A model generated the notes under the pieces. The model saw only the letters and a list, made by a program, of their open reading frames with translations, made no database searches and was not told the DNA's origin. Source: Sulfopaludibacter sp035606355 (GTDB lineage: Bacteria; Acidobacteriota; Terriglobia; Bryobacterales; Bryobacteraceae). Taken from it: a stretch of 64,000 nucleotides of DNA. The stretch covers positions 62,001-126,000 of the forward strand of contig DATNFO010000041.1 in assembly GCA_035606355.1 (NCBI GenBank), given 5' to 3'. Shown here piece after piece: positions 17,533-26,566 of the stretch (its first letter is position 1; each line of letters starts with the position of its first letter). A program made the translations under genes and the position numbers.

Positions 17533-17796
17533 GTGAATGACCCTTCGACTTACTGGCTGACCTTCACCAACGCAGCGCTCGGCATCGTGGTTCTGATCTG
17601 CTGCCTCGCGGTGGGGTTCGGTATTCTCCAGGAACTCGCTGCCCGGCGCAAGAAGCGGGTCGCGCTTTCCGGCCTCGATGCTGAAGTCGCCGACCTGGTC
17701 AACGGATTCCAGGACGGACACGCATTCCACGTTCCCGGTCTCGGCCTCACCATGGCCGACGGCGGCGAGGAATTGAGGAAGAAAGAAGAACGGTAG
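17533..17796 (+). CDS. small single-TM protein heading the Qrc-like cluster
   Basis: An 87-residue protein starting at GTG 17533, with AAGGAG 9 bases before. One membrane helix (about residues 10-32, NAALGIVVLICCLAVGFGIL) is followed by a basic stop-transfer (ARRKKR) and a soluble tail whose segment DAEVADLVNGFQDGHAFHVP is polar with a His pair. It is 4 bases before the Cys-rich/GcvH-like gene and so is probably the first gene of the operon. I do not recognise a family. Small helices of this type often serve as accessory subunits of membrane oxidoreductases, which is my inference here. Confidence 0.7.
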   Translation: MNDPSTYWLTFTNAALGIVVLICCLAVGFGILQELAARRKKRVALSGLDAEVADLVNGFQDGHAFHVPGLGLTMADGGEELRKKEER

Positions 17797-17800
17797 CTCT

Positions 17801-18673
17801 ATGACCTGCCCGTTCCTCAAAGAAGCACAGGTCAAGTACTGCCGGACGGCCACGGTCCGGAAGCTGATTCCGCTGGCGAACGGAACGAGCGATGAAAAGT
17901 GCTCGTCCGCCGCGCACGCCGGTTGCAGAGTATTCCAGATGCAACCGGACGCGGAATCAGCTTCCGGAGCGTGCCCCTACCTGCGGGAGTCGCTGATGCA
18001 GTATTGCGGTGCGGCGCCGGTAGCTAAACTGGTGCCGTACAGCGAGTCGCTGCTTTCGCGCTGCGGCAACGATAGCTTCCGCTATTGCGAGTTGTATCTC
18101 TCCCTGGCGCATCCGGATCTGCCCTCCAGCGATGGCATACCCGTCCCGACCTGGCTGCGCTATTCCTCCAATCACATGTGGCTCGATCTCACCGAGGACG
18201 GCATCTGCCATGCGGGAATCGATGCGTTTCTGGCGCGTGCGATCGGCAAGGTCGACGAACTGGCGTACGTATGGCAGAAGGGAAGGCACCGGCCGACGGC
18301 TCTGCTCCGCGCCGCGGGAGCGGATTTCGAAGTGGTGTTCCCGAACCGGATGCTGCTCACAGGCTGCAACCTGTACCTGCGCGCCAATCCGGCGCGGCTC
18401 ACAGCCGATCCTTACACCGGCGGCTGGCTTTTCGAAGGCATGCCGCTACCCGAAACCGCTGCCGGCTTGAAACCGGCCTGCGAGGCGCGCGATTGGATGA
18501 ATTCCGAAGAACGCCGCATCAATGAATTCCTCCAACAGAAGACCGGGGCGTCGACGGCTTGCGACGGCGGATTATTCGCGCCCGGCGCTGTAAATCATCT
18601 GGAGCGGGAACAGAAGCTCGCGCTCTATTACGAATTTTTCTCGGCGGAAGCCGGGGAGAAGGACAACGCATAA
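17801..18673 (+). CDS. Cys-rich protein with GcvH-like domain lacking lipoyl lysine
   Basis: A 290-residue cytoplasmic-type protein. The N-terminal ~100 residues hold two repeats of one Cys pattern, C-x10-C-x18/19-C-x7-C (C3, C14, C34, C42 and C58, C69, C88, C96), each with CP-aromatic-L at the start and a KLxP block. These could bind iron-sulfur clusters or zinc. Next, about residues 118-215, comes a glycine-cleavage H-protein-like fold (NHMWLDLTEDGICHAGIDAF). At the position of the lipoylated lysine (8 residues before the PVSGE-type Pro) I read Gly173, so it is probably not lipoylated. Next gene starts one base after the stop. The role in the complex is unknown; a structural or electron-relay subunit is plausible. 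Confidence 0.75.
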   Translation: MTCPFLKEAQVKYCRTATVRKLIPLANGTSDEKCSSAAHAGCRVFQMQPDAESASGACPYLRESLMQYCGAAPVAKLVPYSESLLSRCGNDSFRYCELYLSLAHPDLPSSDGIPVPTWLRYSSNHMWLDLTEDGICHAGIDAFLARAIGKVDELAYVWQKGRHRPTALLRAAGADFEVVFPNRMLLTGCNLYLRANPARLTADPYTGGWLFEGMPLPETAAGLKPACEARDWMNSEERRINEFLQQKTGASTACDGGLFAPGAVNHLEREQKLALYYEFFSAEAGEKDNA

Positions 18674-18674
18674 C

Positions 18675-19208
18675 ATGCGCGGAACGATTCTCTTTCTGGC
18701 CGGGTTGACGGCCGCACTGGGCGCGGGGTGGATCGCGTTTCCCAAAGTGCTCTACCGCCATTCGCCGCAACCGGTGGACTTCAGCCACAAAGTGCACGCC
18801 GAAAAAGCAGGCCAAAAGTGCGAAGACTGCCACGCCTTCCGCGACGACGGCAGCTTCGCGGGTATCCCGTCCCTGGAGAAATGCAGCGGCTGCCACGCGG
18901 CTGCCATGGGAACTACCGCTGCCGAGAAGAACTTCATCGAGCATTATGTCATTCCAAATCGTGAGCCCGAATGGCACGACTACGCACAGCAGCCGGAGAA
19001 CGTCTGGTTCTCTCACGCCACTCATGTGAAGCGCGCATCCATGAAGTGCGAAACCTGCCACGGCAATATCGGGGCCGCGGGCACGCTTCCGGCATATCGC
19101 TTGGACCCGGTCAGCGGCTACTCCCGCGATGTCATGAGCATGGACGCATGCGTCAACTGCCATCGGCAGAAAGGTTCGGAACACAGTTGCCTGGATTGCC
19201 ACAAGTGA
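18675..19208 (+). CDS. pentaheme cytochrome c (QrcA/c3-like)
   Basis: A 177-residue periplasmic cytochrome with an N-terminal signal or anchor (residues 4-24). Five heme sites are present: CEDCH, CSGCH, CETCH, CVNCH and CLDCH, the last near the C-terminus. His residues for bis-His ligation precede them (DFSHKVH, SHATHVK). It resembles QrcA of sulfate reducers and ActA upstream in this window in heme count and spacing, though the order of spacers differs. It is followed at 10 bases by the molybdopterin-family gene. It should exchange electrons between the Qrc-like complex and periplasmic redox partners. Confidence 0.88.
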   Translation: MRGTILFLAGLTAALGAGWIAFPKVLYRHSPQPVDFSHKVHAEKAGQKCEDCHAFRDDGSFAGIPSLEKCSGCHAAAMGTTAAEKNFIEHYVIPNREPEWHDYAQQPENVWFSHATHVKRASMKCETCHGNIGAAGTLPAYRLDPVSGYSRDVMSMDACVNCHRQKGSEHSCLDCHK

Positions 19209-19218
19209 GGCGCTCATC

Positions 19219-20922
19219 ATGACTACCCGAAGAGACCTTTTCAAAATCACAGGCGGGGCCGCAGTGGGCGCGTTGCTGACTCCCGCACCGTGGCGCATGA
19301 TCACGGACGGCGCTCTGTGGAGCGAAAACTGGCCCGGCATTCCGCGGCCCGCGCGCGGCGAAATTCGCGCGAAGTTCACGAACTGTACGCTGTGCCCGGC
19401 CGGGTGCGCGATGAAGGCTCGATGCGTCGGAGATCAGCCGATTTCTCTCGCCGGCGTCGCCGGCCATCCGTTGAGCCACGGAGCGCTGTGCCCATTCGGC
19501 ATAGCCGGGCATCATTTGCCGTACCATCCGGAGCGGCTGCTTTCAGGCGCCGTGGAAGACGCGGCTGCAGCCATTAAAAAGGGGATCGGTGAAGGCGGAC
19601 GCATCGCGGTGTTCGATACGCGCCCCGGACGGACTGCCTCCTGGACCTATCGACGCGCAATGGCCTCGCTTCCCGGCGGCCTCTACTTGCGGCCGCAAGC
19701 GGCGCTGAACGGCAACGCTGTCGATCTTTCAGCGGCTCGTACCGTATTGAGTTTCGGGGTGCCGCTACTGGACGGCTGGGGCACACCCGGGAACGTCATC
19801 CAAGCGCGCGGCAATTTCCGCCTGATTCAGGTGGAAGCGATCGAGAGCCGGACTGCGGCAATGGCCGACCTTTGGCTGCCCACGAACGCCGGCGAAGAGC
19901 GCGCCATGGCCTCGATCATTCTTAACGGCGGTATGGACCACATCGCGCGCGAGCTGGAGAATGGACCCGTTCTCGTTCTCGGTCCCGAAGACTGGCCCGA
20001 AATTGTGGAACTCAATCGCAAGTACGGCGCACTCGGCCGTACCATCGTCTCGCGCCGCGATGCGCCCGTTCCCGATACCTGGAAAGACGCCGCGCCTGAA
20101 ATGGAGTGGGCCGATGCGGCGGAAGGCTCGATCCGCGTGCTGCTGATCGACGAAACCGCCCCCGGCGCTTATGTGCCGTGGCACAGCCTTGAGACGAAAT
20201 TGTCGCGCGATGCGGTGGTGGTCGCGTTCACCGCTACACGCGACGGTTACGCCCGGCACGCGCAATTCTCTATCCCTACCGCGGTGTTCCCGGAAGCGCT
20301 CGACGACGTTCCGGCAGCCGTGGACTCGCTGGCCGGCGTATTCCGTCTCAGCACCAGCCTGGTGCCGCCCGCGGCGGGGACCATCGACCCCGCCATGTTC
20401 ATCGCCCGGTTAGCCGGAATCGATGCGGCGAGCGCGCTGCGCGATCGCGCCGGCGCTATTTGCCGCTCCGCGCGCGGGAACGTCTTCCACTACGCGGATT
20501 CAAAATCGACGCCTATGAAGGAAATGAAGGCCGATGCTTTCTGGAAGTCGCTGAACGAAGGCGCCTGCTGGATCGACGATCTCGACCCGAAGGCGCCCGC
20601 GCCTAAACTCGTGGCCCGCGCCGCAACCCGGGCGTCAAACGTATCGCTCGTCGAGACGTGCGGCGCAGGCCTTGTATCGCCGCTCTTTTCGAAACTGCAC
20701 GAGGAATCGCACGTGCGCCTGGCGAGGCACGAAATCGCGCTCAACCCTGCCGGAGGCTTTCACGACGGGGAACGGGTGGCTCTGCAGACGGATTGCGGGC
20801 GCATCGCAATGACGGTGCTTCTGGACCCGTCCATTCCACCCGGCTCGATACAGGCAGCCACAGGAGCGGATGTCCTCGATTTGTGCGGCGGCGTGACCGG
20901 CGCCAAGGTGGTGCGGATATGA
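19219..20922 (+). CDS. Tat-exported molybdopterin-oxidoreductase-like subunit (QrcB-like)
   Basis: A 567-residue protein, short for this family (usually 700-1000). It begins TTRRDLFK (twin-arginine motif, residues 2-9) and a hydrophobic stretch. The [4Fe-4S] ligands are C56, C59, C63 (CTLCPAGC) and C91 (GALCPFG). The C-terminal part (EIALNPAGGFHDGERVALQT) matches a molydopterin dinucleotide-binding domain. I see no convincing metal-coordinating Cys, Sec or Ser, so it may be a structural subunit without molybdenum, as reported for ActB and QrcB. The stop overlaps the next start as ATGA. Assignment to Qrc type is based on gene order and length. Confidence 0.85.
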   Translation: MTTRRDLFKITGGAAVGALLTPAPWRMITDGALWSENWPGIPRPARGEIRAKFTNCTLCPAGCAMKARCVGDQPISLAGVAGHPLSHGALCPFGIAGHHLPYHPERLLSGAVEDAAAAIKKGIGEGGRIAVFDTRPGRTASWTYRRAMASLPGGLYLRPQAALNGNAVDLSAARTVLSFGVPLLDGWGTPGNVIQARGNFRLIQVEAIESRTAAMADLWLPTNAGEERAMASIILNGGMDHIARELENGPVLVLGPEDWPEIVELNRKYGALGRTIVSRRDAPVPDTWKDAAPEMEWADAAEGSIRVLLIDETAPGAYVPWHSLETKLSRDAVVVAFTATRDGYARHAQFSIPTAVFPEALDDVPAAVDSLAGVFRLSTSLVPPAAGTIDPAMFIARLAGIDAASALRDRAGAICRSARGNVFHYADSKSTPMKEMKADAFWKSLNEGACWIDDLDPKAPAPKLVARAATRASNVSLVETCGAGLVSPLFSKLHEESHVRLARHEIALNPAGGFHDGERVALQTDCGRIAMTVLLDPSIPPGSIQAATGADVLDLCGGVTGAKVVRI

Positions 20923-21674
20923 ACGCCCGTTATGGTATGACGATCGATATCGATCGCTGCAACGGCTGCGGAGCCTGCATGGTGGCCTGCGCGGTTGAGA
21001 ACAACATTCCACCGGCGCACGCAGGCGCCAACGATCGCAAAGGCCTCACCTGGATTCGCGTTTACAAGGTGGATAACGGCAAGGAATATCCCGAACGCCG
21101 TTCCGCCTTCGTCCCGGTGCTCTGCCAGCAGTGCGGCAATGAAACGCCGTGCGCGCATGTTTGCCCGCAGCAGGCTGTGGATGTCGATCCGAAAACCGGC
21201 GTGGTCGGTCAGATGCCTGAGCGGTGCCTCGGCTGCCGGTACTGCATGGCTGCCTGTCCGTATCACGCCCGCTACTTCAACTGGTGGGATCCCGCATGGC
21301 CCAAGGGTATGGAGAAGACCCTGAACCCGAGCGTCGCGCCTCGCATGCGCGGCGTGGTGGAGAAGTGCAACTTCTGTCATGGACGCTGGCACGAAGCGCG
21401 CCAGCGCGCCGCCGCCGGCGGGCTCGCCGCTTCCGAGCCGGTGGATTACGTGCCGGCGTGCGTAGAAGCCTGCCCCGCGGGCGCGATCCGCTTCGGCAAC
21501 CTCAACGACGCTACCACCGAAGTGGCCCGCAAATCGAAAGAGCCGGACAGTTTCCGGCTGCTCGAAAAGCTCGGGACCGATCCGAAAATTTATTACCACT
21601 CCAAGCGGGATTGGGTGAAAACCATCGCCGAAGCGCCGCGGCCGGGCGCCGGAAAGGAGAATGTTCGTGGATAA
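20919..21674 (+). CDS. four-cluster iron-sulfur subunit (QrcC/PsrB-like)
   Basis: A 251-residue ferredoxin-like protein with ligands for four [4Fe-4S] clusters: CNGCGACMVAC near the N-terminus, CQQCGNETPCAHVCP, CLGCRYCMAACP, then CNFC with CVEACP. No signal peptide, so it would be exported with the Tat-targeted partner, as in Psr/Dms-type complexes. The ATG at 20919 overlaps the preceding stop (ATGA). It links the molybdopterin-like subunit to the NrfD subunit downstream. The 8-base overlap with the next start confirms co-translation. Confidence 0.92.
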   Translation: MNARYGMTIDIDRCNGCGACMVACAVENNIPPAHAGANDRKGLTWIRVYKVDNGKEYPERRSAFVPVLCQQCGNETPCAHVCPQQAVDVDPKTGVVGQMPERCLGCRYCMAACPYHARYFNWWDPAWPKGMEKTLNPSVAPRMRGVVEKCNFCHGRWHEARQRAAAGGLAASEPVDYVPACVEACPAGAIRFGNLNDATTEVARKSKEPDSFRLLEKLGTDPKIYYHSKRDWVKTIAEAPRPGAGKENVRG

Positions 21675-22947
21675 GGAATTCATCACTCGCGGAGTGAAGC
21701 GGTGCTCGGGAGGCAAGTTCCTGTTATGGCTTACGCCTTGGGTTCTCCTGCTCGCTTTCGGCTTGTTCTCCGCGGCCTTAGTTCTCATCAAAGGCCTGAA
21801 CCAGACGAACATGGACAACCGGTTCGCTTTCGGTCTCTGGATCTTTCTGGACTTGACGGTGATCGCCCTCGGCGCGGGCGCTTTCTTCACCGGCTTCCTG
21901 CTGTACATTCTCAAGATCGACGATCTCAAAGCGGTAATCAACAGCGCGGTGGTCATCGGGCTGGTCTGCTATAGCGGCGCGGTTTGCGTGCTCGCAGTGG
22001 ACGTCGGCCAGCCGCTGCGCGCGTGGTTCACGTTCTGGTATCCCAATGTGCACTCCATGCTGACGGAAGTCACGTTCTGCATCAGTTGCTACTTGACCGT
22101 CCTCGCCATCGAGTACTTGCCGATCGTGCTCAAGAACAGGCGGCTCCGCGAAGTGCCGTCCATGCTGGTGTTCGAGCACGAACTGCACAAGCTCATCTAC
22201 GTGCTGGCCGGCGTCGGCACGTTCCTCTCGTTCTTTCACCAAGGGTCCCTCGGCGGGCTCTACGGTGTTCTGCGGGGTCGTCCATTCGCGTTCCGCGAAG
22301 GGCTGGCGCTCTGGCCATCCACGTTTTTCCTGTTCATTATCTCCGCCGCCGCGGTGGGCCCGAGCTTCATTCTGCTGACAACCTGGCTGGTCGAAAAAAT
22401 CTCGCGCAAGAAGCTCGTGAAGCCCGAAGTTCCCGGCTTGCTGGCGCGCATCTCGGGCCTGATGCTCGCCGTCTACGTGCTCGCAAAAACCGTGGACACG
22501 CTCGTCTGGCTGAATCGGACATCGCCCGAGCGCGGCTTTCAGGGTTGGCAATACTATTCCTGGCGGCCCTTCGGCACCTGGATTCTGTTCGCCGAAATTG
22601 TGGTGTTCGGCTTAGTGCCCGCACTGATTCTGCTCAGCCCGAAACTGCGCGCCAACGCCGGGTGGCGCCTTTCCGCGGCCGCGATGGCTTGCTGTGGCGT
22701 GGCTCTGAACCGTTTCGTCATGACCGTGCAAACGCTCGCGCTGCCGACGCTTTCCTTCGACCCCTTTATGTCCTACTACCCCAGCTGGCAGGAAGTGGGC
22801 ACCTTCCTCGCGGTTGTCGCGTACGGCGTGCTGGTGTACTCATTCTCGTTCCGCTACTTCCAGTTATTCCCGCAAGAGCGCGATCTCCGCGTGCAAACTC
22901 CGCCGCAGCGGGAAGAGCGCGAACTCATTACAGCAGGGAGGTACTGA
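21667..22947 (+). CDS. NrfD/PsrC-family quinone-interacting membrane subunit (QrcD-like)
   Basis: A 426-residue protein with about ten membrane helices. I chose GTG 21667 because the AAAGGAG lies 7-8 bases before it; the ATG at 21661 is only 2 bases from that site. Typical NrfD features include FWYPNVHSMLTEVTFCISCYLT in one helix and HELHKLIYVLAGVGTFLSFFHQGSLGG-type text around residues 170-200 (given here only by its outline). NrfD proteins bind and oxidise or reduce menaquinone. It follows the iron-sulfur gene with an 8-base overlap and is 2 bases from the next gene. Confidence 0.9.
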   Translation: MDKEFITRGVKRCSGGKFLLWLTPWVLLLAFGLFSAALVLIKGLNQTNMDNRFAFGLWIFLDLTVIALGAGAFFTGFLLYILKIDDLKAVINSAVVIGLVCYSGAVCVLAVDVGQPLRAWFTFWYPNVHSMLTEVTFCISCYLTVLAIEYLPIVLKNRRLREVPSMLVFEHELHKLIYVLAGVGTFLSFFHQGSLGGLYGVLRGRPFAFREGLALWPSTFFLFIISAAAVGPSFILLTTWLVEKISRKKLVKPEVPGLLARISGLMLAVYVLAKTVDTLVWLNRTSPERGFQGWQYYSWRPFGTWILFAEIVVFGLVPALILLSPKLRANAGWRLSAAAMACCGVALNRFVMTVQTLALPTLSFDPFMSYYPSWQEVGTFLAVVAYGVLVYSFSFRYFQLFPQERDLRVQTPPQREERELITAGRY

Positions 22948-22949
22948 CC

Positions 22950-23774
22950 ATGTTGCCTTGGAACTATGGCTTTGAATGGAATACCGGACACGTTGTTTTC
23001 CTGGGCGCTTTCTACACGGTGCTCGTGATTGTGGCGACCACCGTGGTGAACGCCATCTGGAGGTCGCGGCGCGCGCTGCGTCAGCACACGCTTGACGAGC
23101 TGCGGTGGAGTTCCGATTTTCACGAACTCTCCGCCGCGGACCGCGCCTGCCGCCATGTCATCACCGGTGAGCTTCGCAGCCGCGAGTGCCCCAATGCATT
23201 CGACTGCCGCAAATGCGAGACACACGCCCGGCTGACTGCGAATCAGGCGCCGCCGTTCGCTGCCGATGAAGAAGAGATCTTCGGGATGGCATTCCCTCTC
23301 GACCGCTTCTATCACCGCGGCCACACGTGGGTGCGTCGCGAGCCGGACGGAACCGTGACCATCGGGCTCGATGAACTCGGTCGCCGCCTGATCGGCGCCC
23401 CGGACGCGCTGCAACTTCCCGCGCCCGGCACTCACCTGTCAGTCAACGGCGCCGCCTTCCGGTTGAAAAAGCGCGACGCCGATGTGCGTGTGCTCTCGCC
23501 GCTCGATGGTGAAGTGATCGAGACCGGCACTGGCGAGTGGCTACTGAGGCTCCGTCCCGATCGTCTGGACGAACAGGCCTTCCGGCATCTGTTATGCGGC
23601 AGCGAAGTGCGGCCGTGGCTCATGCGCGAGCTCGAACGCCTGCAGCTCGCATTGACGGCTGAAGCCGCAATGGCGAGCCTCGCGGACGGCGGCGTACCCG
23701 TTACCGACATCGCGGCCGGCTATCCCGAAATGAACTGGGACGCGGTCTGCGGCGAAATGTTCCTGGAGCCCTAG
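22950..23774 (+). CDS. membrane-anchored GcvH-like protein lacking lipoyl lysine
   Basis: A 274-residue protein, last gene of the Qrc-like operon, with GGGAGG before the ATG. It has an N-terminal membrane helix (about residues 14-36), then a cytoplasmic Cys group (C67, C80, C86, C89; RECPNAFDCRKCETH) that could bind a metal. A glycine-cleavage H-like domain (about 118-200) follows, with HTWVRREPDGTVTIGLDE and VLSPLDGEVIE. At the lipoyl-lysine position I read Asp176, with Lys173/174 shifted by two or three residues, so lipoylation looks unlikely. Pairing with the other GcvH-like gene at 17801 suggests both are dedicated subunits of this respiratory complex. Function unknown. Confidence 0.78.
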   Translation: MLPWNYGFEWNTGHVVFLGAFYTVLVIVATTVVNAIWRSRRALRQHTLDELRWSSDFHELSAADRACRHVITGELRSRECPNAFDCRKCETHARLTANQAPPFAADEEEIFGMAFPLDRFYHRGHTWVRREPDGTVTIGLDELGRRLIGAPDALQLPAPGTHLSVNGAAFRLKKRDADVRVLSPLDGEVIETGTGEWLLRLRPDRLDEQAFRHLLCGSEVRPWLMRELERLQLALTAEAAMASLADGGVPVTDIAAGYPEMNWDAVCGEMFLEP

Positions 23775-23790
23775 TCGACGTAGCCGGTAC

Positions 23791-26295
23791 CTACTCCCAC
23801 CTCAGGGCCACCATTGGGTCGATGGTGGTTGCTCTGCGGGCGGGCACATACCCGGCGAGCGCTGTGACCGCGGCGATTCCCAACGATGCGCCGGCCATCG
23901 TCAAAAGGTCCGTCGCGTGGACTCCGAATAGTTGCGCTTCGATCAGTCGCGTGACCGCGAACGCCGCCGCCAGACCCAAAGCCACGCCACTCGCCGCGAG
24001 CGTCAACGTCTCGCGCATCACCATCCACACCACATTCCCGAGCCTCGCCCCGAGCGCCATGCGAATTCCGATCTCGCGCGTCCGCCGCGCCACCATGAAC
24101 GCCATCACCCCGTAAAGCCCCAAGGCCGCGAGCAACGTTGCGAGCGACCCGAAGATCGTAGACAGAATTGCGAGCAGCCGTTCCGTTAACAGCGACAGGT
24201 CCACCTGGTCTTCCAGCGTTCGCATATCGAACATAGGCACTTCCGCATCCACGCCGCGCACGGTGCTTCGCAGCGCGCTGAACACGCGCGTGGGGTCGCC
24301 CTGCGTGCGCACATAAACCGTCACACCGTTCGCAAAGCCCTTCTGCGTCAACGGCACGTATACCTCGGTCGGCACCTCCTCGCGCATGTTCTCGTACTTG
24401 GTATCGCCAACCACTCCGACGATCGTGATATCCAGCGGCGTCCCCGGATCGATTCCCATTCCGATGTGGCGCCCTAAGGCATCCGCATTCCCGAAAAACC
24501 GCTTCACGAATTTCTGATTGACGACTGCGACCTTCGGCGAGTTCGCGACGTCCCGATCGCTAAAATCGCGGCCCAGCAGAATGGGAATCTTCAGCGTCCG
24601 GAAATAGTCCTGACTGCAATATTGCATGTGCGGATCGGGCCGCTCATCCGGCTTCACCGAGTAGCCCTCGATGGTCACCCAGTTATCCCACTCGTTGTCC
24701 TGAAGCACCGGAACCACCGCCAGCGTGTTCGATTCCACTCCCGGCATTGCGCTCAACGTCTGCCGCAGCCTGCGATAGTAGTCGTTCGTCCACGCCGGGT
24801 CGTACCGGTTCATTGTCGGGTCCACTTCAACCGTGATCAGGTTTCTCACATCGAAGCCCGGATTGGTCGAGTGCAGGTTGCGCAAGCTCTGCACGAACAG
24901 CGCCGCGCCGATCAGCAGCAGCAGGGATAGCGAGACCTGCGCCACCACCAATACCTTTCGCAACCCCGCCGATCCGCCGCCCACCACAGCGCCTGCCTGG
25001 TCTTTCAACGTGCCCGCAAGGCCCGGCCGCGTCGATTGCAGCGCGGGCACTAACCCGAACAGGACTCCCGCCACGAGCGACACGAGAAACGTAAACCCGA
25101 GCGCAGCCCAGTCCGGCGCCGGCGAGAGCGATAGCGGCGTATGTCCGGATGGCAGAAAGGTGATCAGTGCGCGGTCGATCAGCATTGCAAGTCCAACACC
25201 CAGCAGCCCACCCGCTGTCGCAAGCAGAATCGCCTCCGCCATTAATTGACGGATCAGCCGGCCGCGTGAAGCGCCCATCGCCAGCCGCACGGCGATCTCC
25301 TTCTGCCGCGCCGATGCGCGCGCCACCAACAGGTTCGCCAAATTCGAGCACGCGATCAGCAATACCAGCCCCACAATCGCCATCAGGGCGAGAAGCGGCT
25401 TCGAATATGCCCTCCGCAGATTCGAGCGGCCCTTTGACCCCGGCATCACGTCCATCCACATCCGCAAAAATTCCTGCTTCACGCGTGGCGATGCTTTGGC
25501 GAACGGTTTCTCGGTCACTTCCACATTCAGGATTTGGTGAAACAGCGGCTGCAAGCCGGCTTTTGCTTTCTGAATGGTCATGCCGGGCTTCAACCGGCCG
25601 AACGCTTCCGTCCACCGGAACCGGTCGCGGTTCAGGTTTCCGCCGCCCGGGGCGCGCGGTAAATCGTCGTGCATCGTGATCGGAATGCGAATCTGCGGAG
25701 CCCGCCCGGGCTCGACGCCGTCAAAACCCGCCTGGCTCACTCCGATGATCGTCAGGTTGCGGCCGTTCACCACGATCGTCTTACCCACGACTCCGGCATC
25801 CGCTCCGAAGCGTGCGCGCCAATACCCGTAACTCAACACCGCCAGTGGATGGCCGCCCTGAATCAGGTCGTCCGACGCCGTGAACACTCGCCCGGCGGCC
25901 GCGCCGATTCCCAGCACGGGGAAATAGTTCCCCGATACAAAGTCCGCGCCAATCAGCTCTGTACGCTCTCCGAAGGTTGCGCTGACCACAGTCGGGTACG
26001 TGCAGAACATCCCACTGAACACTTCATTCTTGTCCCGGATTTCTTGATACATCGGATACGAGAGCTTATCCGGACCGTTATTGCCTCCGTAATGATTACC
26101 CCGTCCGGCAAGCATCACCAGTTCTTCCGGATGTTTGACGGGCAGCGGCTGCAGAATAAGCTGGTTGACCAGGGTGAAAATAGCAGTGTTCGCGCCGATG
26201 CCCAGAGCCAGCGAGAGCAAGGCAACCGTCAGGAATACAGGGGACTTGCGCAGACTGCGCAACGAATAGCGGAGGTCTTGCAGTAGAGCAGCCAT
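23791..26295 (-). CDS. ADOP-family (acidobacterial duplicated orphan permease) ABC-type permease
   Basis: An 834-residue protein with the MacB/FtsX layout duplicated: an N-terminal helix (DLRYSLRSLRKSPVFLTVALL), a periplasmic MacB_PCD domain, three helices, a second periplasmic domain and three more helices. The motifs GIGANTAIFTLVNQLILQPL and, near the C-terminus, ARRTREIGIRMALGA are hallmarks of TIGR03434. No ATP-binding partner is encoded nearby, as usual for this 'orphan' family. The substrate is unknown; related MacB permeases work in efflux or as mechanotransmission devices. It converges on the GcvH-like gene with a 16-base gap. Confidence 0.92.
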   Translation of the reverse strand: MAALLQDLRYSLRSLRKSPVFLTVALLSLALGIGANTAIFTLVNQLILQPLPVKHPEELVMLAGRGNHYGGNNGPDKLSYPMYQEIRDKNEVFSGMFCTYPTVVSATFGERTELIGADFVSGNYFPVLGIGAAAGRVFTASDDLIQGGHPLAVLSYGYWRARFGADAGVVGKTIVVNGRNLTIIGVSQAGFDGVEPGRAPQIRIPITMHDDLPRAPGGGNLNRDRFRWTEAFGRLKPGMTIQKAKAGLQPLFHQILNVEVTEKPFAKASPRVKQEFLRMWMDVMPGSKGRSNLRRAYSKPLLALMAIVGLVLLIACSNLANLLVARASARQKEIAVRLAMGASRGRLIRQLMAEAILLATAGGLLGVGLAMLIDRALITFLPSGHTPLSLSPAPDWAALGFTFLVSLVAGVLFGLVPALQSTRPGLAGTLKDQAGAVVGGGSAGLRKVLVVAQVSLSLLLLIGAALFVQSLRNLHSTNPGFDVRNLITVEVDPTMNRYDPAWTNDYYRRLRQTLSAMPGVESNTLAVVPVLQDNEWDNWVTIEGYSVKPDERPDPHMQYCSQDYFRTLKIPILLGRDFSDRDVANSPKVAVVNQKFVKRFFGNADALGRHIGMGIDPGTPLDITIVGVVGDTKYENMREEVPTEVYVPLTQKGFANGVTVYVRTQGDPTRVFSALRSTVRGVDAEVPMFDMRTLEDQVDLSLLTERLLAILSTIFGSLATLLAALGLYGVMAFMVARRTREIGIRMALGARLGNVVWMVMRETLTLAASGVALGLAAAFAVTRLIEAQLFGVHATDLLTMAGASLGIAAVTALAGYVPARRATTIDPMVALRWE

Positions 26296-26362
26296 TTACC
26301 GCTTATACTGTCCGCGGCGGAAAAAGTTACCAACAATTCCGCGCCGGAGCGACAATGGCCAC

Positions 26363-26566
26363 ATGGATCCGTTCCAGGTTCTGAAGACCTCCTGGTCGCC
26401 CGGCGACACCCGGGAGGTGGAGCAGTCGCGCGTACACCGCGAAATCGGAATGGAATACGATTCCTACCGCCGCGTCTATATCGCGGACGGCCACGAATGG
26501 ACCATCGTGGGACAGATCGCGCGCGAGGACGGCAAGAAGTACTACATTTTTGAATGCGTCGAGTGA
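26363..26566 (+). CDS. small hypothetical protein
   Basis: A 67-residue acidic/basic soluble protein without a signal peptide or membrane segment (DPFQVLKTSWSPGDTREVEQ to the end YYIFECVE). It is not recognised. The codon pattern matches its neighbours, and it is placed between two minus-strand genes, overlapping the end of the oxidoreductase gene by 25 bases in convergent orientation. A weak GGAG lies 13 bases before the ATG. I keep it as a likely gene because of composition, not because of homology. Confidence 0.55.
   Translation: MDPFQVLKTSWSPGDTREVEQSRVHREIGMEYDSYRRVYIADGHEWTIVGQIAREDGKKYYIFECVE

Noticed and set aside
20760..21956. 398-residue minus-strand frame opposite the Fe-S and NrfD genes
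   Set aside because: The plus strand carries all cysteine motifs and membrane helices; the minus frame has none.
19219..23774. assignment of the second respiratory cluster as a true molybdenum reductase (Psr, Phs, Ttr)
   Set aside because: The molybdopterin-family subunit is short and shows no convincing metal ligand; the pentaheme cytochrome and NrfD partner fit a Qrc/ACIII-like complex better.
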